Shown here one piece after another: positions 48,577 through 57,007 of a DNA stretch of 64,000 nt. The notes under the pieces are model-generated. The model did no database searches. It had not been told where the DNA came from and saw only the letters and a program-made list of their open reading frames with translations. The stretch is taken from contig JBLXDU010000003.1 in NCBI GenBank assembly GCA_048263775.1, positions 124,001 to 188,000 of the forward strand, in the 5' to 3' direction. The DNA comes from UBA1479 sp048263775 (GTDB lineage Bacteria; Pseudomonadota; Alphaproteobacteria; Rhodospirillales; Casp-alpha2). Both the position numbers and the translations under genes were made by a program. Every line of letters starts with the position of its first letter. Position 1 is the stretch's first letter.

Positions 48577-49026
48577 CTAGGTCTTCGCCGTGTCGGCGGC
48601 GGGTTCTGCCGCCGGCTCGGCGGTGGTGACCGGCTCGCTCGGCGGCGGCGGGGTGGTGGCCGTCACGGGCGCGTCCGCGGCGGGCTGTGCCGCTTCGGTC
48701 GAGGCCGTCTTGGCCTCGGTCATGGTTTCGCGCACGACACCGTCAAGATCGGCGGCCTTTTCGATCTCTCCGTCCGGGTCCAGGTTGTCCTTGATTTCCT
48801 TGGTCACGTCGTAATGGGCGATTTTGTTGGCCTCGCGGCGGATGTCGTCCAATTCGGCCTCGCGCGCGACCTCGTCCAGCCCCGCCTGGAATTCACCGGC
48901 CATGGACCGCAGTTTGCGGATCGCACGCATCACCGTGCGCACGGCGCGCGGCAGATCCTTTGGACCGATCACGATGATCGCCAGGATGGCGACAATGAAC
49001 AGTTCCTGCCAGCCGATATCGAACAT
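48577..49026 (-). CDS. tatB: Twin-arginine translocase subunit TatB
   Basis: Single-span membrane protein (149 residues) that works with TatC as the signal-peptide receptor. MFDIGWQELFIVAILAIIVIGPKDLPRAVR is the typical start with the glutamate inside the helix and the GPKDLP turn. An amphipathic helix and a long Pro/Ala/Thr-rich tail follow. Seven nt separate it from tatC and 77 nt from tatA. Confidence 0.95.
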   Translation of the reverse strand: MFDIGWQELFIVAILAIIVIGPKDLPRAVRTVMRAIRKLRSMAGEFQAGLDEVAREAELDDIRREANKIAHYDVTKEIKDNLDPDGEIEKAADLDGVVRETMTEAKTASTEAAQPAADAPVTATTPPPPSEPVTTAEPAAEPAADTAKT

Positions 49027-49103
49027 GGCGGCGCGGTACTCCGTTTGGCCTTTATGAGTGAGCGGACGGGTCCAAATTCAAAAGGACACTCTGTCCGCGT
49101 TGG

Positions 49104-49349
49104 TTAGCCGGCGGCCTTGTCTTTTTCCGTCGCGGCCGTCTGCGACGGCTTGTCGGCCGGCTCGCCGTCGATCGCTTTGCGTTCGGCCGTTCCGTCCGTG
49201 GCCTCGTCGTCCTCTTTCATGCTTTTCTTGAACGATTTCAGGCCTTTACCGAAATCCCCCATGAGCCGCGAAATTTTGCCGCCGCCACCGAAAAGAACGA
49301 GGACAACGACCAGGACAACCAGCCAATGCCAGATGCTGAATGTACCCAT
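49104..49349 (-). CDS. tatA: Twin-arginine translocase subunit TatA
   Basis: Pore-forming subunit (81 residues). The N-terminal span MGTFSIWHWLVVLVVVLVLFGG is followed by GGGKISRLMGDFGKGLKSFKKSM, the amphipathic helix with the family FGKGLKSFKK motif, and an acidic tail. It opens the tatABC cluster. Confidence 0.95.
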   Translation of the reverse strand: MGTFSIWHWLVVLVVVLVLFGGGGKISRLMGDFGKGLKSFKKSMKEDDEATDGTAERKAIDGEPADKPSQTAATEKDKAAG

Positions 49350-49546
49350 TTTCTGCTTTCTCTTGTGGTTTTTACGATGTGAGAAGCCGGATGATGGCAG
49401 ATACGATGATGTGCCGCAATGCCCCCGGTCAGCCCCCCTGACGGGGATAGATGTAAGGGAATCGACCAGCCATGCAAGGCTTTTCGGCCCGCTTTCGTGA
49501 ATAAGTCCGGCAGGCGGAAATCTTCGCCCGGCCGACCGGCCATCCC

Positions 49547-50248
49547 CTACCCCGCAGGCGTCAGACCGTCATCGGGATCTAGGGCGTCAACGCGGTCGTC
49601 CTCGGTAATGTCGGCGCCGCCTGGCGGCGGGGCATCGCCTTCGTTGTCGTCTTCCGTATCGACGCCGCCGCTGCCGTCCGTCAACTCGCCATGGGAACGA
49701 TAGACGTTGAGCGCCGGCCCGGATTCCAAAAGCCCCATGGCCTTCAGTTCCTTGATGCCCGGCAGATCGCGTAGCGTTTCCAGCCCGAAGTGGTCGAGGA
49801 AACCGTCCGTAGTACCCCAGGTCAGCGGCCGGCCCGGCCCGTCCTTACGCCCGCGCGGCCTGATCCAACCTTCCTCGAGCAGGATGTCCATGGTCCCCTT
49901 GCTCAAGGAGACGCCGCGAATCTCCTCGATCTCGGCCCGGGTGATGGGCTGATGGTAAGCGACAATGGCAAGCGTCTCGATAGCCGCACGCGACAGCTTC
50001 CGCGTGACCTCGATGTGCTTGGTCATCTGCGCCGCCAAATCTTCCGCCGTGCGGAAGGCCCAGGACCCGCCGGCGCGGATCAGGTTGACGCCGCGCCCGG
50101 CGTATTGGTCCTGCAGTTCGGCCAACAGGGCCTTGAGGTCCGCGTCCTCAGGCAGGCGATTGGACAAAACCCGTTCGGTCATCGGTTCGGCCGAAGCGAA
50201 CAGCACGGCTTCCAGCAGGCGCAGGTGGTCACGGTTGAGATCGCTCAT
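49547..50248 (-). CDS. scpB: Segregation and condensation protein B
   Basis: Kleisin-associated winged-helix protein (233 residues) of the SMC-ScpAB condensin, which organises and segregates the chromosome. HLRLLEAVLFASAEPMTERVL is the first winged helix, and ETLAIVAYHQPITRAEIEEIRGV is the second-domain signature, with LEEGWIRPRGRKDGPGRPLTW after it. The C-terminus is an acidic, disordered tail. It starts 3 nt after the scpA stop. Confidence 0.95.
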   Translation of the reverse strand: MSDLNRDHLRLLEAVLFASAEPMTERVLSNRLPEDADLKALLAELQDQYAGRGVNLIRAGGSWAFRTAEDLAAQMTKHIEVTRKLSRAAIETLAIVAYHQPITRAEIEEIRGVSLSKGTMDILLEEGWIRPRGRKDGPGRPLTWGTTDGFLDHFGLETLRDLPGIKELKAMGLLESGPALNVYRSHGELTDGSGGVDTEDDNEGDAPPPGGADITEDDRVDALDPDDGLTPAG

Positions 50249-50251
50249 GAC

Positions 50252-51103
50252 CTATTGCTCCCCGCCATCGGCGTCGCTGCCGGCGACCACGCGGGGGCCG
50301 GTGGCGGAGACGGCGTCGTTGCCGCCGTCGGTGCGGGCCCGCAGATAGATCGGGCCGAAAATATCGGATTGGCGAATGTTCACTTTGCCTTCCTTGGCGA
50401 GTTCCAAACTGGCGGCGAAGGTGGACGCCACCGCCGACTTGCCGAACAGCCCGCCCCGCAGTTCCTCGGGCAGATAGCTCCACAGGGACTGCCAGTCGGG
50501 GGTCCGGCCGAGCAGATGACGCAGGCGCTTGAGCGCGTCCTCGACCGTATAAACCTCGAACGGTTCAATGTGCAATGTCCGGTCGCCGCCGGCACCCCGA
50601 CGACGCTGACGGGCATAGGCCTGCAGCAGTTCGTACAGGTTCACGTCGAGGATCTGTTCGGTCTCCACCGGATGTTTTTCCGGAGCCCCCCGGGCGAAGA
50701 AGTCGCGACGGAGCTGCGACCGTTCGGTCAACAACTGACCCGCGTTCTGCATGGCCTCCAGGCGCTGCATCTGGAACGCCAGGGCGGCGGCCATCTCCTC
50801 GCCCGTGGGCTCGTCCTCGCCGCCCAGATCGGGCAGCAGCAAACGCGATTTCAGATAGGCCAGCCACGCCGCCATGACCAGATAGTCAGCGGCGATCTCC
50901 AGGTTGGTCTGCTGGGCGGCGGCGATGAACTTCAGGTATTGATCGGCCAAGGCCAGGATCGAAATCTGGGTAATGTCGAGCTTATGGTCGCGGGCCAGGG
51001 TCAGCAGAACGTCGAGCGGCCCTTCATAGCCGTCGAGATCGACCACGAAGATAACCTCGCGGTGCACCGTCGGCGTCTCCGGGGTATCGAAATCGTCGCT
51101 CAT
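50252..51103 (-). CDS. scpA: Segregation and condensation protein A
   Basis: Kleisin subunit (283 residues) that bridges the SMC heads. VDLDGYEGPLDVLLTLARDHKLDITQISI at residues 21-49 is the SMC-binding start of the family, AADYLVMAAWLAYLKSRLLLP is the second signature, and the C-terminal winged helix includes KSAVASTFAASLELAKEGKV. The start at 51103 (MSDDFDTPE) is preferred over the open frame to 51133. Confidence 0.95.
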   Translation of the reverse strand: MSDDFDTPETPTVHREVIFVVDLDGYEGPLDVLLTLARDHKLDITQISILALADQYLKFIAAAQQTNLEIAADYLVMAAWLAYLKSRLLLPDLGGEDEPTGEEMAAALAFQMQRLEAMQNAGQLLTERSQLRRDFFARGAPEKHPVETEQILDVNLYELLQAYARQRRRGAGGDRTLHIEPFEVYTVEDALKRLRHLLGRTPDWQSLWSYLPEELRGGLFGKSAVASTFAASLELAKEGKVNIRQSDIFGPIYLRARTDGGNDAVSATGPRVVAGSDADGGEQ

Positions 51104-51166
51104 GCCATTCCTTGCGTTTTCGGCCTTGCGCATCCGGCCCCGCCTTCAGGCCCGGTCGCCCGGGTT

Positions 51167-51868
51167 TTAGGCGAGTCCGAGGCCCGCGAACAGGAAATTC
51201 ATCAGGGCCGATGCGGGAACCCCCACCAGCCACCAGAACACGTTCAGGTCCATGCCGATCTGATCGCCGATCAGGGGCAGCAGGAACACGGCCCCCAGGA
51301 TAATCAGGAATCCCACCCGTTCCAACCGGGCAAGCGGAATCGCCAGGAAATCGGGCAGCAGGCCGACGGCCACGCGTCCGCCGTCCAGAGGCGGTATCGG
51401 CAGCATATTGAACATGGCCAAAATCAGGTTGATCCATACGGAATTGACCAGGTTGCGCCCCATCCATTCACCCAGTTCCGGCGGCAGGGCGGCGACGCTG
51501 GTCAGCGCCACGGCAGACAGCACTGCCAGGATCAGGTTGGCCCCCGGCCCGGCGGCGGCGACGAAGACCATGTCGCGGCGCGGCCGGTTGAGGCGGGAAA
51601 AATTCACGGGCACCGGTTTGGCAAAACCGAACATGAAGCGCCCGCCCGAGCCCAGCAACAAAAGGGCCGGCAGCAGGATGGTGCCGAAGAGATCGATATG
51701 TTTCAGCGGGTTGAAGGTCACACGGCCCAGGTTCTTCGCCGTGGCGTCCCCCAACATATTGGCGACGAAGCCGTGCGCGGCTTCGTGAAACGTGACGGCC
51801 AGCAGCACAGGCAAGATCCAGACGGAAACCGTATAGGCCAGCCCGGCAAGGTCGAAATCGGTCATCAT
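51167..51868 (-). CDS. Site-2-protease-like metallopeptidase (M50), Rip1-type
   Basis: Multi-span intramembrane metalloprotease of 233 residues. The zinc motif HEAAH is in the first span (LLAVTFHEAAHGFVANML), and the second motif NMLPIPPLDGGRV supplies the Asp ligand. The GFAKPVPVNFSRL element between them is typical of this subgroup. No PDZ domain is present, so it belongs to the short M50 group whose substrates are unknown. It sits between nagZ and scpA; its start overlaps the nagZ stop by 4 bp. Confidence 0.88.
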   Translation of the reverse strand: MMTDFDLAGLAYTVSVWILPVLLAVTFHEAAHGFVANMLGDATAKNLGRVTFNPLKHIDLFGTILLPALLLLGSGGRFMFGFAKPVPVNFSRLNRPRRDMVFVAAAGPGANLILAVLSAVALTSVAALPPELGEWMGRNLVNSVWINLILAMFNMLPIPPLDGGRVAVGLLPDFLAIPLARLERVGFLIILGAVFLLPLIGDQIGMDLNVFWWLVGVPASALMNFLFAGLGLA

Positions 51869-52863
51869 GCAGTCGTCTCCGGCGCGGGGCTGCGCAGGGC
51901 TTCGGCCCGGGCGGCACGGGCCAAGGCCTTGTCCGTCATGATATGGGCAGCTTCGGCCACGGGCGCCATCTCGGCCATCACGCCGTTGCAGTGCAGGACC
52001 ACGTCACAGCCTGCCGCCAGGGCCCGCCGCGTGCGATCGGCAAACGTGCCGGAAAGGGCGTGCATGGACAGATCATCGGAAATCAACAGGCCGTCGAAGC
52101 CGATGTCGCCCCGAATCACCCGGTCCACCACCTTTGCCGAGAACGTCGCGCAATTGTCCGCGTCGACGGCCGTATAGACGACATGGGCCGTCATCGCCCA
52201 AGGGGCGGTATTCAGCGCCCTGAACGGGGCGAAATCCGTGTCGCGCAGGGTCCCAAGGTCCGTATCGACCACCGGCAGGGCCTTGTGGCTGTCGACCGTG
52301 GCGCGGCCGTGGCCGGGGATATGCTTGATGATCGGCGTCACGCCGCCCGCATGCAGGGCGTCGATGATGACCCGTCCCAACGCCGTGATGGCGGCGGTGT
52401 CCGTGCCAAGCGCCCGGTCGCCGATGATCGGGTCGGCCCCCGGCTGCGGCAGGTCGAGCACCGGCCAGCAATCGACGGTGATGCCCAGGTCCGCCAGGTC
52501 GCGGGCGATGGCGCGGGCGTTCACTGCAAGGTCGGCAGATGCTTGGTCAGGGGTCTCCAGATAGGCCGCCGCGAACTTGGATGCCGGCGGTCGATCCGGC
52601 CAATGGGGCGGTCTGAGGCGCTGCACGCGCCCGCCTTCCTGGTCGATCAGCACGGGCGCCGCACCGTCGCCGACGGTCGCCCGCAGGTCACGCACCAAGG
52701 CGCGGACCTGATCCGGGGTTTCGATATTGCGCGCGAACAGAATGAAGCCGAGGGGATTGGCGTCCTCGAAAAAACGCTTTTCCGCGTCCGACAAGGATGG
52801 GCCTTCGCAGCCGAAGATCACGGCCCGGGGCGGGCCCTTGCGCCCGCTCATATGTCCGGTCAT
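51865..52863 (-). CDS. nagZ: Beta-N-acetylhexosaminidase
   Basis: Glycoside hydrolase family 3 enzyme (332 residues) that removes GlcNAc from anhydromuropeptides during cell-wall recycling in the cytoplasm. The signature KHIPGHGRATVDSHKALP contains the catalytic His and lies near residue 165; DGLLISDDLSMHAL supplies the Asp nucleophile. The start at 52863 (MTGHMSGRKG) overlaps the SPOR-protein stop by 4 bp (ATGA). Confidence 0.95.
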   Translation of the reverse strand: MTGHMSGRKGPPRAVIFGCEGPSLSDAEKRFFEDANPLGFILFARNIETPDQVRALVRDLRATVGDGAAPVLIDQEGGRVQRLRPPHWPDRPPASKFAAAYLETPDQASADLAVNARAIARDLADLGITVDCWPVLDLPQPGADPIIGDRALGTDTAAITALGRVIIDALHAGGVTPIIKHIPGHGRATVDSHKALPVVDTDLGTLRDTDFAPFRALNTAPWAMTAHVVYTAVDADNCATFSAKVVDRVIRGDIGFDGLLISDDLSMHALSGTFADRTRRALAAGCDVVLHCNGVMAEMAPVAEAAHIMTDKALARAARAEALRSPAPETTA

Positions 52864-53876
52864 TTGCCGGGGGCGATCACCAGGCACCCCTGCCCCCGCT
52901 TGGCAAGCTGAGCGCAGACGGCGCGGGCTTCATCCTTATTCCGGGCCGGGCCCAAACGGATGCGATAGAACACGCCCTTGGCCCCCAGGTCGGCGCGGAC
53001 GATGTTGACCGTCATTTTGCCGAGCACGTCCGAATACTTCTTTTTCATCCGTTCGCCCTCGGTCTTGGCCGCCGTGGCGGCGCGGGACGCGGCAAGCTGA
53101 ACCTGCCAACCGCTGAGGGCCGCCGTTTCCGTCGCCGCAGGTGTACTCGGCGGCGGAGGCGCAACCTTAGCGACCGGGGCCGGTTGGACCGCAGCGGCAG
53201 GCGCCGCCGTCGCGGATTTCGGCACCAGGGCGATCGGGCTGCCCGGGGTGGATGCCGCGGGTGCCGCCGGGACGGGCGGCGGCGGGGCCGGTTGCGGCGT
53301 CGGCGCCTTGGCCACCGTCGCGGGCGGCGGTGGTGCGACATCGCGGACCGGCATGGGCTTCGGCGCCACCGGTTTTGGCGCCGGGGCCGGAGCCGCCGGC
53401 AACAGGGCCTCCGCATTCGATTGTTCCGTGGGCGGCGCCAACTGTGCGCCCGCCGTGGCGGCGGGTACCGGCGGAACCTGGGACGGTGCCGTCGCTGCCT
53501 GCGTCTGCGGCAATTCCCTGGGCTGTTCCGGCGGCGGCAGCAGGTTTTCCACCCGCCCCGTCGGCGCCTCGCCCTGCATGCGCTTGTTGATGTCGTAGTC
53601 GCGGAACGGAATGTCCTGGCCGCCCGGATTGTCCGGCCGTACCTTGATCGCGCCCTCGGCGGCATGAACAACAGGCACCTGGCCGCTTTCCTCGCCGCTC
53701 AATCCGGCCAGACGGTCACCGAACAGGAACCCGCCCAGCCCCGCCGCCGTCACCAAGATCAGGACAAGCAGCAACCAGGCCGTGGTCGGGATGCCGCGAC
53801 GGCGCCGGGGTTCCGGTTCGAACTCCAACGCATCGGAAGCGGAGACGCGAATATCGCTGGTGGGCCGGCGGGCCAT
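52860..53876 (-). CDS. SPOR-domain protein
   Basis: Bitopic membrane protein of 338 residues: a cytoplasmic N-terminus (RRRRGIPTT), one membrane span (about 31-52, TAWLLLVLILVTAAGLGGFL), a long Pro/Ala-rich periplasmic linker and a C-terminal SPOR domain (about 258-336, SGWQVQLAASRAATAAKTEG, then FYRIRLGPARNKDEARAVC). SPOR domains bind denuded septal peptidoglycan, so a role in division or wall sensing is expected. It lies between dgt and nagZ, a conserved alphaproteobacterial position. Confidence 0.9.
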   Translation of the reverse strand: MARRPTSDIRVSASDALEFEPEPRRRRGIPTTAWLLLVLILVTAAGLGGFLFGDRLAGLSGEESGQVPVVHAAEGAIKVRPDNPGGQDIPFRDYDINKRMQGEAPTGRVENLLPPPEQPRELPQTQAATAPSQVPPVPAATAGAQLAPPTEQSNAEALLPAAPAPAPKPVAPKPMPVRDVAPPPPATVAKAPTPQPAPPPPVPAAPAASTPGSPIALVPKSATAAPAAAVQPAPVAKVAPPPPSTPAATETAALSGWQVQLAASRAATAAKTEGERMKKKYSDVLGKMTVNIVRADLGAKGVFYRIRLGPARNKDEARAVCAQLAKRGQGCLVIAPGK

Positions 53877-53920
53877 GATGTCGATCCCTCGAAACTCAGT
53901 CTTTTCTCGGCACGGCCCGT

Positions 53921-55159
53921 CTACGACGTCCGCGCGTGCAGGTCAAACAGGCGGCGATGTTCCTCGCCGGCGTAGCGGTCGGTCATGCCGGCGATGAAAT
54001 CGCACAGGTGCTGCGCCGTCGCCTGGGTTTCCGGTCCCTCGGCCTTGGCCCGCCATTCCGTCGGCAGGCATTCGGGCTCTCGGATCAGCAGGCAGAACAG
54101 GTCCTTGACGACGCGGCGCGCCTTGCTGGTCATGCGGTTCAGCTTGTAGTGCCGGTACATGTTGTCGAACAAGAACTTCTTCAGCGCCGCATCCCATTCG
54201 CGCATATCGTCGGAAAAACCGGCCACGGGACGGCGCAAATGCCGCACGGCGTCGGGGCTGTCGGGCTTGCCGTCGTCTAGGCGGCGGCGGGTTTCCTCGA
54301 TCACGTCCGTCACCATATCACCGATCATGCGGCGCACGGCTTCGTGAATCATGTGCGATTCGTCCAAATCGGGCATGTCGTGGCGCACATCATGGAAGAT
54401 ACGCCCGACCAGGGGCACGTCCTTCAGGTCGTCGATGGTGAACAGTCCGGCGCGAAGCCCGTCGTCGATGTCGTGGTTGTTGTAGGCGATGTCGTCGGCG
54501 ATGGCGGCGACCTGGGCCTCGGCCCCGGCGTAGGTATCCAGTTCCAGGTCCTGCAATTCCTGATAGTCGGCGATGGCGCGGGGCAGCGGCAGATTGCCCG
54601 CATTGACCAGCGGGCCGTTGTGCTTGACCACGCCTTCCAGGGTTTCCCAGGTCAGGTTCAGGCCGTCCCAGCCGGGATAGCGTTCCTCCAACTTCGTCAC
54701 CACATGCAGGGACTGGGCGTTGTGATCGAAGCCGCCGTAGGGCGCCATGACCTCTTTCAAGGCGTCTTCTCCGGCATGGCCGAAGGGTGGATGGCCAAGG
54801 TCATGGGCCAGGGCCAGGGCTTCGCCCAGATCCTCGTTCAAATGCAGATAGCGGCAGATGGAACGCGCGATCTGCGACACCTCAAGCGAATGGGTCAGCC
54901 GGGTGCGGAAGAAATCGCCTTCATGGTTGACGAAGACCTGGGTCTTGTAGGCCAGCCGCCTGAACGCAACCGAGTGGATGATGCGGTCCCGGTCGCGCTG
55001 AAAGGCGCCGCGGGTGGCGCTGTCGCCCTCCGGATGCAGGCGCCCGCGCGAGGTCTCCGACCGGCAGGCATAAGCCGCCAGGGGAAAGGCGGAATCGAGG
55101 GATCGCCGGTGGGTGTCGATGGTTTCCTCCTGCCGTGGCCGGGGCGAAAGTCGTTGCAT
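53921..55159 (-). CDS. dgt: Deoxyguanosinetriphosphate triphosphohydrolase-like protein
   Basis: HD-domain dNTP triphosphohydrolase of 412 residues. The HD metal site is HSLEVSQIARSICRYLHLNED followed by ALALAHDLGHPPFGHAGE, and RDRIIHSVAFRRLAYKTQVF is the conserved nucleotide-binding start. It converts dGTP or other dNTPs to nucleoside and tripolyphosphate; in alphaproteobacteria it precedes the SPOR-nagZ-scpAB cluster, as here. The ATG at 55159 is used. Confidence 0.93.
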   Translation of the reverse strand: MQRLSPRPRQEETIDTHRRSLDSAFPLAAYACRSETSRGRLHPEGDSATRGAFQRDRDRIIHSVAFRRLAYKTQVFVNHEGDFFRTRLTHSLEVSQIARSICRYLHLNEDLGEALALAHDLGHPPFGHAGEDALKEVMAPYGGFDHNAQSLHVVTKLEERYPGWDGLNLTWETLEGVVKHNGPLVNAGNLPLPRAIADYQELQDLELDTYAGAEAQVAAIADDIAYNNHDIDDGLRAGLFTIDDLKDVPLVGRIFHDVRHDMPDLDESHMIHEAVRRMIGDMVTDVIEETRRRLDDGKPDSPDAVRHLRRPVAGFSDDMREWDAALKKFLFDNMYRHYKLNRMTSKARRVVKDLFCLLIREPECLPTEWRAKAEGPETQATAQHLCDFIAGMTDRYAGEEHRRLFDLHARTS

Positions 55160-55201
55160 GGCTGAACGGCCCGATTATAACCGGGAGAGGAGGACGCCGA
55201 C

Positions 55202-55657
55202 ATGCTTGAAATCAAAAGATTGTCCCTGGACGATGCGCGCCTGCTGATCCGGGGTGCCACAAAGCGCGCCCAGGCCATCAAGGTGCCCATGGTAATCGCC
55301 GTGGTCGACGAATCGGGCCACCTGATCGCCTTCGAGCGCATGGACGGCGGCAAGATCCTCAGCACCTCCCTCGCCTTCGACAAGGCGACGACGGCGGCCG
55401 TGTCGCGCAAGGGCACGCATGAGTACAACGCCGCCGCCCTGCCCGGACAGCTGACCTTCGGCATTCAAACGGCGCTGGGCGGGCGGTTTTCCATCGTCGG
55501 CGGCGGGCGGCCCGTGATGGTGGGCAGCGACGTGGTGGGCGGCATCGGCGTGTCCGGCGGCGCGCCGGAACAGGACATGGACGTGGCCCAGGCGGGGATC
55601 GACCATTTCCTGAAAACCCGGGCCGCCAGGAAGCCCACGGCCCGCAAGAAAAAATGA
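55202..55657 (+). CDS. GlcG/HbpS family protein
   Basis: Small cytoplasmic or exported-looking protein (151 residues) of the GlcG/HbpS/DUF336 family. RLSLDDARLLIRGATKRAQ, VVDESGHLIAFERMDGG and GGGRPVMVGSDVVGGIGVSGG are the recognised segments. Some members bind haem or cobalamin; others are in glycolate loci. No signal peptide is seen, and the C-terminus is lysine-rich (RAARKPTARKKK). The ATG has AGGAGG about 9 nt upstream. Divergent from dgt by 42 nt. Confidence 0.85.
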   Translation: MLEIKRLSLDDARLLIRGATKRAQAIKVPMVIAVVDESGHLIAFERMDGGKILSTSLAFDKATTAAVSRKGTHEYNAAALPGQLTFGIQTALGGRFSIVGGGRPVMVGSDVVGGIGVSGGAPEQDMDVAQAGIDHFLKTRAARKPTARKKK

Positions 55658-55658
55658 C

Positions 55659-55690
55659 GATGGCGCCGGCGCGCGCCATCATTGAATTTT
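55659..55690 (+). terminator. Weak terminator candidate after the GlcG/HbpS gene
   Basis: Stem GATGGCGC (55659-55666) with GCGCCATC (55673-55680) starts directly after the stop codon and is followed by ATTGAATTTT. The loop is GC-rich and the T-run is interrupted, so efficiency is uncertain. Confidence 0.45.
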
Positions 55691-55752
55691 CACGCCGGGA
55701 CGCCTAGATTCAGGGCAACCTGTACCCCACGTAGAATTTGAGGATTTTCGCC

Positions 55753-56109
55753 ATGCCGGACGGCACACAGTTGGCACCCGAGGAACGCATTTTGATCTCC
55801 GACAGCGCGGCCAAGCGCATCGGCGAATTGAAGGACATGGACGGCAACCCGAACCTGATGCTGCGCATCGCGGTTTCAGCGGGCGGCTGTTCGGGCTTTT
55901 CCTACGGCTTCGACCTGGACGACAAGGTCAACGACGACGACCTGATCTTCGAAAAGAACGGCGTCAAGGTCGTGGTCGACGAAACCTCGCTCGACCTGCT
56001 CAAGGGCTCGGAACTGGATTTCAAGGAAGACCTCATCGGCTCCTACTTCCAGATGGCCAATCCCAACGCCAACGTGACCTGCGGCTGCGGCTCCTCATTC
56101 GGGGTTTAA
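55753..56109 (+). CDS. erpA: Iron-sulfur cluster insertion protein ErpA
   Basis: A-type Fe-S carrier (118 residues) that delivers clusters to target proteins. The three cluster cysteines of the family are present: Cys in VSAGGCSGFSYGF and the pair in VTCGCGSSF. IDETSLDLLKGSELDF-type text (here VDETSLDLL) lies between. The start at 55753 (MPDGTQLAP) has GAGGAT about 9 nt upstream; a TTG at 55738 is an unlikely alternative. A terminator follows. Confidence 0.93.
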   Translation: MPDGTQLAPEERILISDSAAKRIGELKDMDGNPNLMLRIAVSAGGCSGFSYGFDLDDKVNDDDLIFEKNGVKVVVDETSLDLLKGSELDFKEDLIGSYFQMANPNANVTCGCGSSFGV

Positions 56110-56137
56110 CCGCCTCCGGCGTTTCGTGTTACGAGAG

Positions 56138-56164
56138 AGGCCCGCGCATTCGCGGGCCTTTTTT
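56138..56164 (+). terminator. Rho-independent terminator after erpA
   Basis: A perfect 8-bp stem GGCCCGCG (56139-56146) and CGCGGGCC (56151-56158) with loop CATT, followed by six T residues. It lies 30 nt after the erpA stop and 20 nt before the xthA start, so xthA has a separate promoter or depends on read-through. Confidence 0.9.
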
Positions 56165-56183
56165 CATTGGGAGTGCCTGAGCC

Positions 56184-56984
56184 TTGAAGATCGCCACCTG
56201 GAACGTCAATTCGATCAAAGCCCGCCTGCCCCGGGTGCAGGAATGGCTGGCCGAGTTCCAGCCCGACGTCGCCCTGCTGCAGGAACTGAAATGCCAGGAT
56301 GACGGCTTCCCGCGCCTGGAGATCGAAGATCTTGGCTACAACGTCGCGGTTTCGGGCCAGAAGACCTACAACGGCGTCGCGATCCTCGCCAAGCACCCGA
56401 TGGATGTTCAGTTAACCGCCCTTCCCGGCGACGACAGTGACGAGCAGGCCCGTTATCTCGAGGCCGTGATCGAAAGCGGCGACCGGCCGGTGCGCGTCGC
56501 CTCTATCTACCTGCCCAACGGCAACCCGACGCGGGACGAGAGCGGCGGCGACCACGAGAAGTTCACCTACAAGCTCGGCTGGATGGACAGGCTGGTCGCC
56601 CATGCCAAGGACCTGTTGAAGACCGAGGACGCCTTCGTCCTGGGCGGCGATTACAACATCTGCCCGACGGACGCGGACGTCTACGATCCGGCGCGCTTCG
56701 CCGACGATGCGCTGTGCCGGCCGGAAAGCCGGGCCCGCTTCCGCACGCTTCTGAACTTAGGATTGACCGAGGCCTTCACCGCCATCAACCCGGGTGTGCA
56801 TCAGTACAGCTATTGGGATTACACCGCCGGGGCCTGGCAGAAAGACAACGGGCTGCGCATCGACCACCACCTGCTGTCGCCCCAGGCGGCGGACCGGCTG
56901 GTCGCCTGCGACATCGACAAGACGCCGCGGGGAAAGGAAAAGCCCTCGGACCACACGCCGGTGTGGATCGAGTTGGCCGATTGA
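56184..56984 (+). CDS. xthA: Exodeoxyribonuclease III
   Basis: Class II AP endonuclease/exonuclease of base-excision repair (266 residues). The family start MKIATWNVNSIKARLPR uses a TTG codon at 56184 with GGGAG about 10 nt upstream. LLQELKCQDD contains the metal-binding Glu, ILGGDYNICPTDADV-type text (here VLGGDYNICPTDAD) the catalytic Asp/Asn, and the end has SDHTPVWIELAD with the catalytic Asp-His. The last 61 bp are repeated, in decayed form, at 57752-57811 on the far side of the next gene, so the 3' end was probably acquired with that gene. Confidence 0.95.
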   Translation: MKIATWNVNSIKARLPRVQEWLAEFQPDVALLQELKCQDDGFPRLEIEDLGYNVAVSGQKTYNGVAILAKHPMDVQLTALPGDDSDEQARYLEAVIESGDRPVRVASIYLPNGNPTRDESGGDHEKFTYKLGWMDRLVAHAKDLLKTEDAFVLGGDYNICPTDADVYDPARFADDALCRPESRARFRTLLNLGLTEAFTAINPGVHQYSYWDYTAGAWQKDNGLRIDHHLLSPQAADRLVACDIDKTPRGKEKPSDHTPVWIELAD

Positions 56985-57007
56985 CGACGCAATAGGGAAC
57001 ACCGCAC

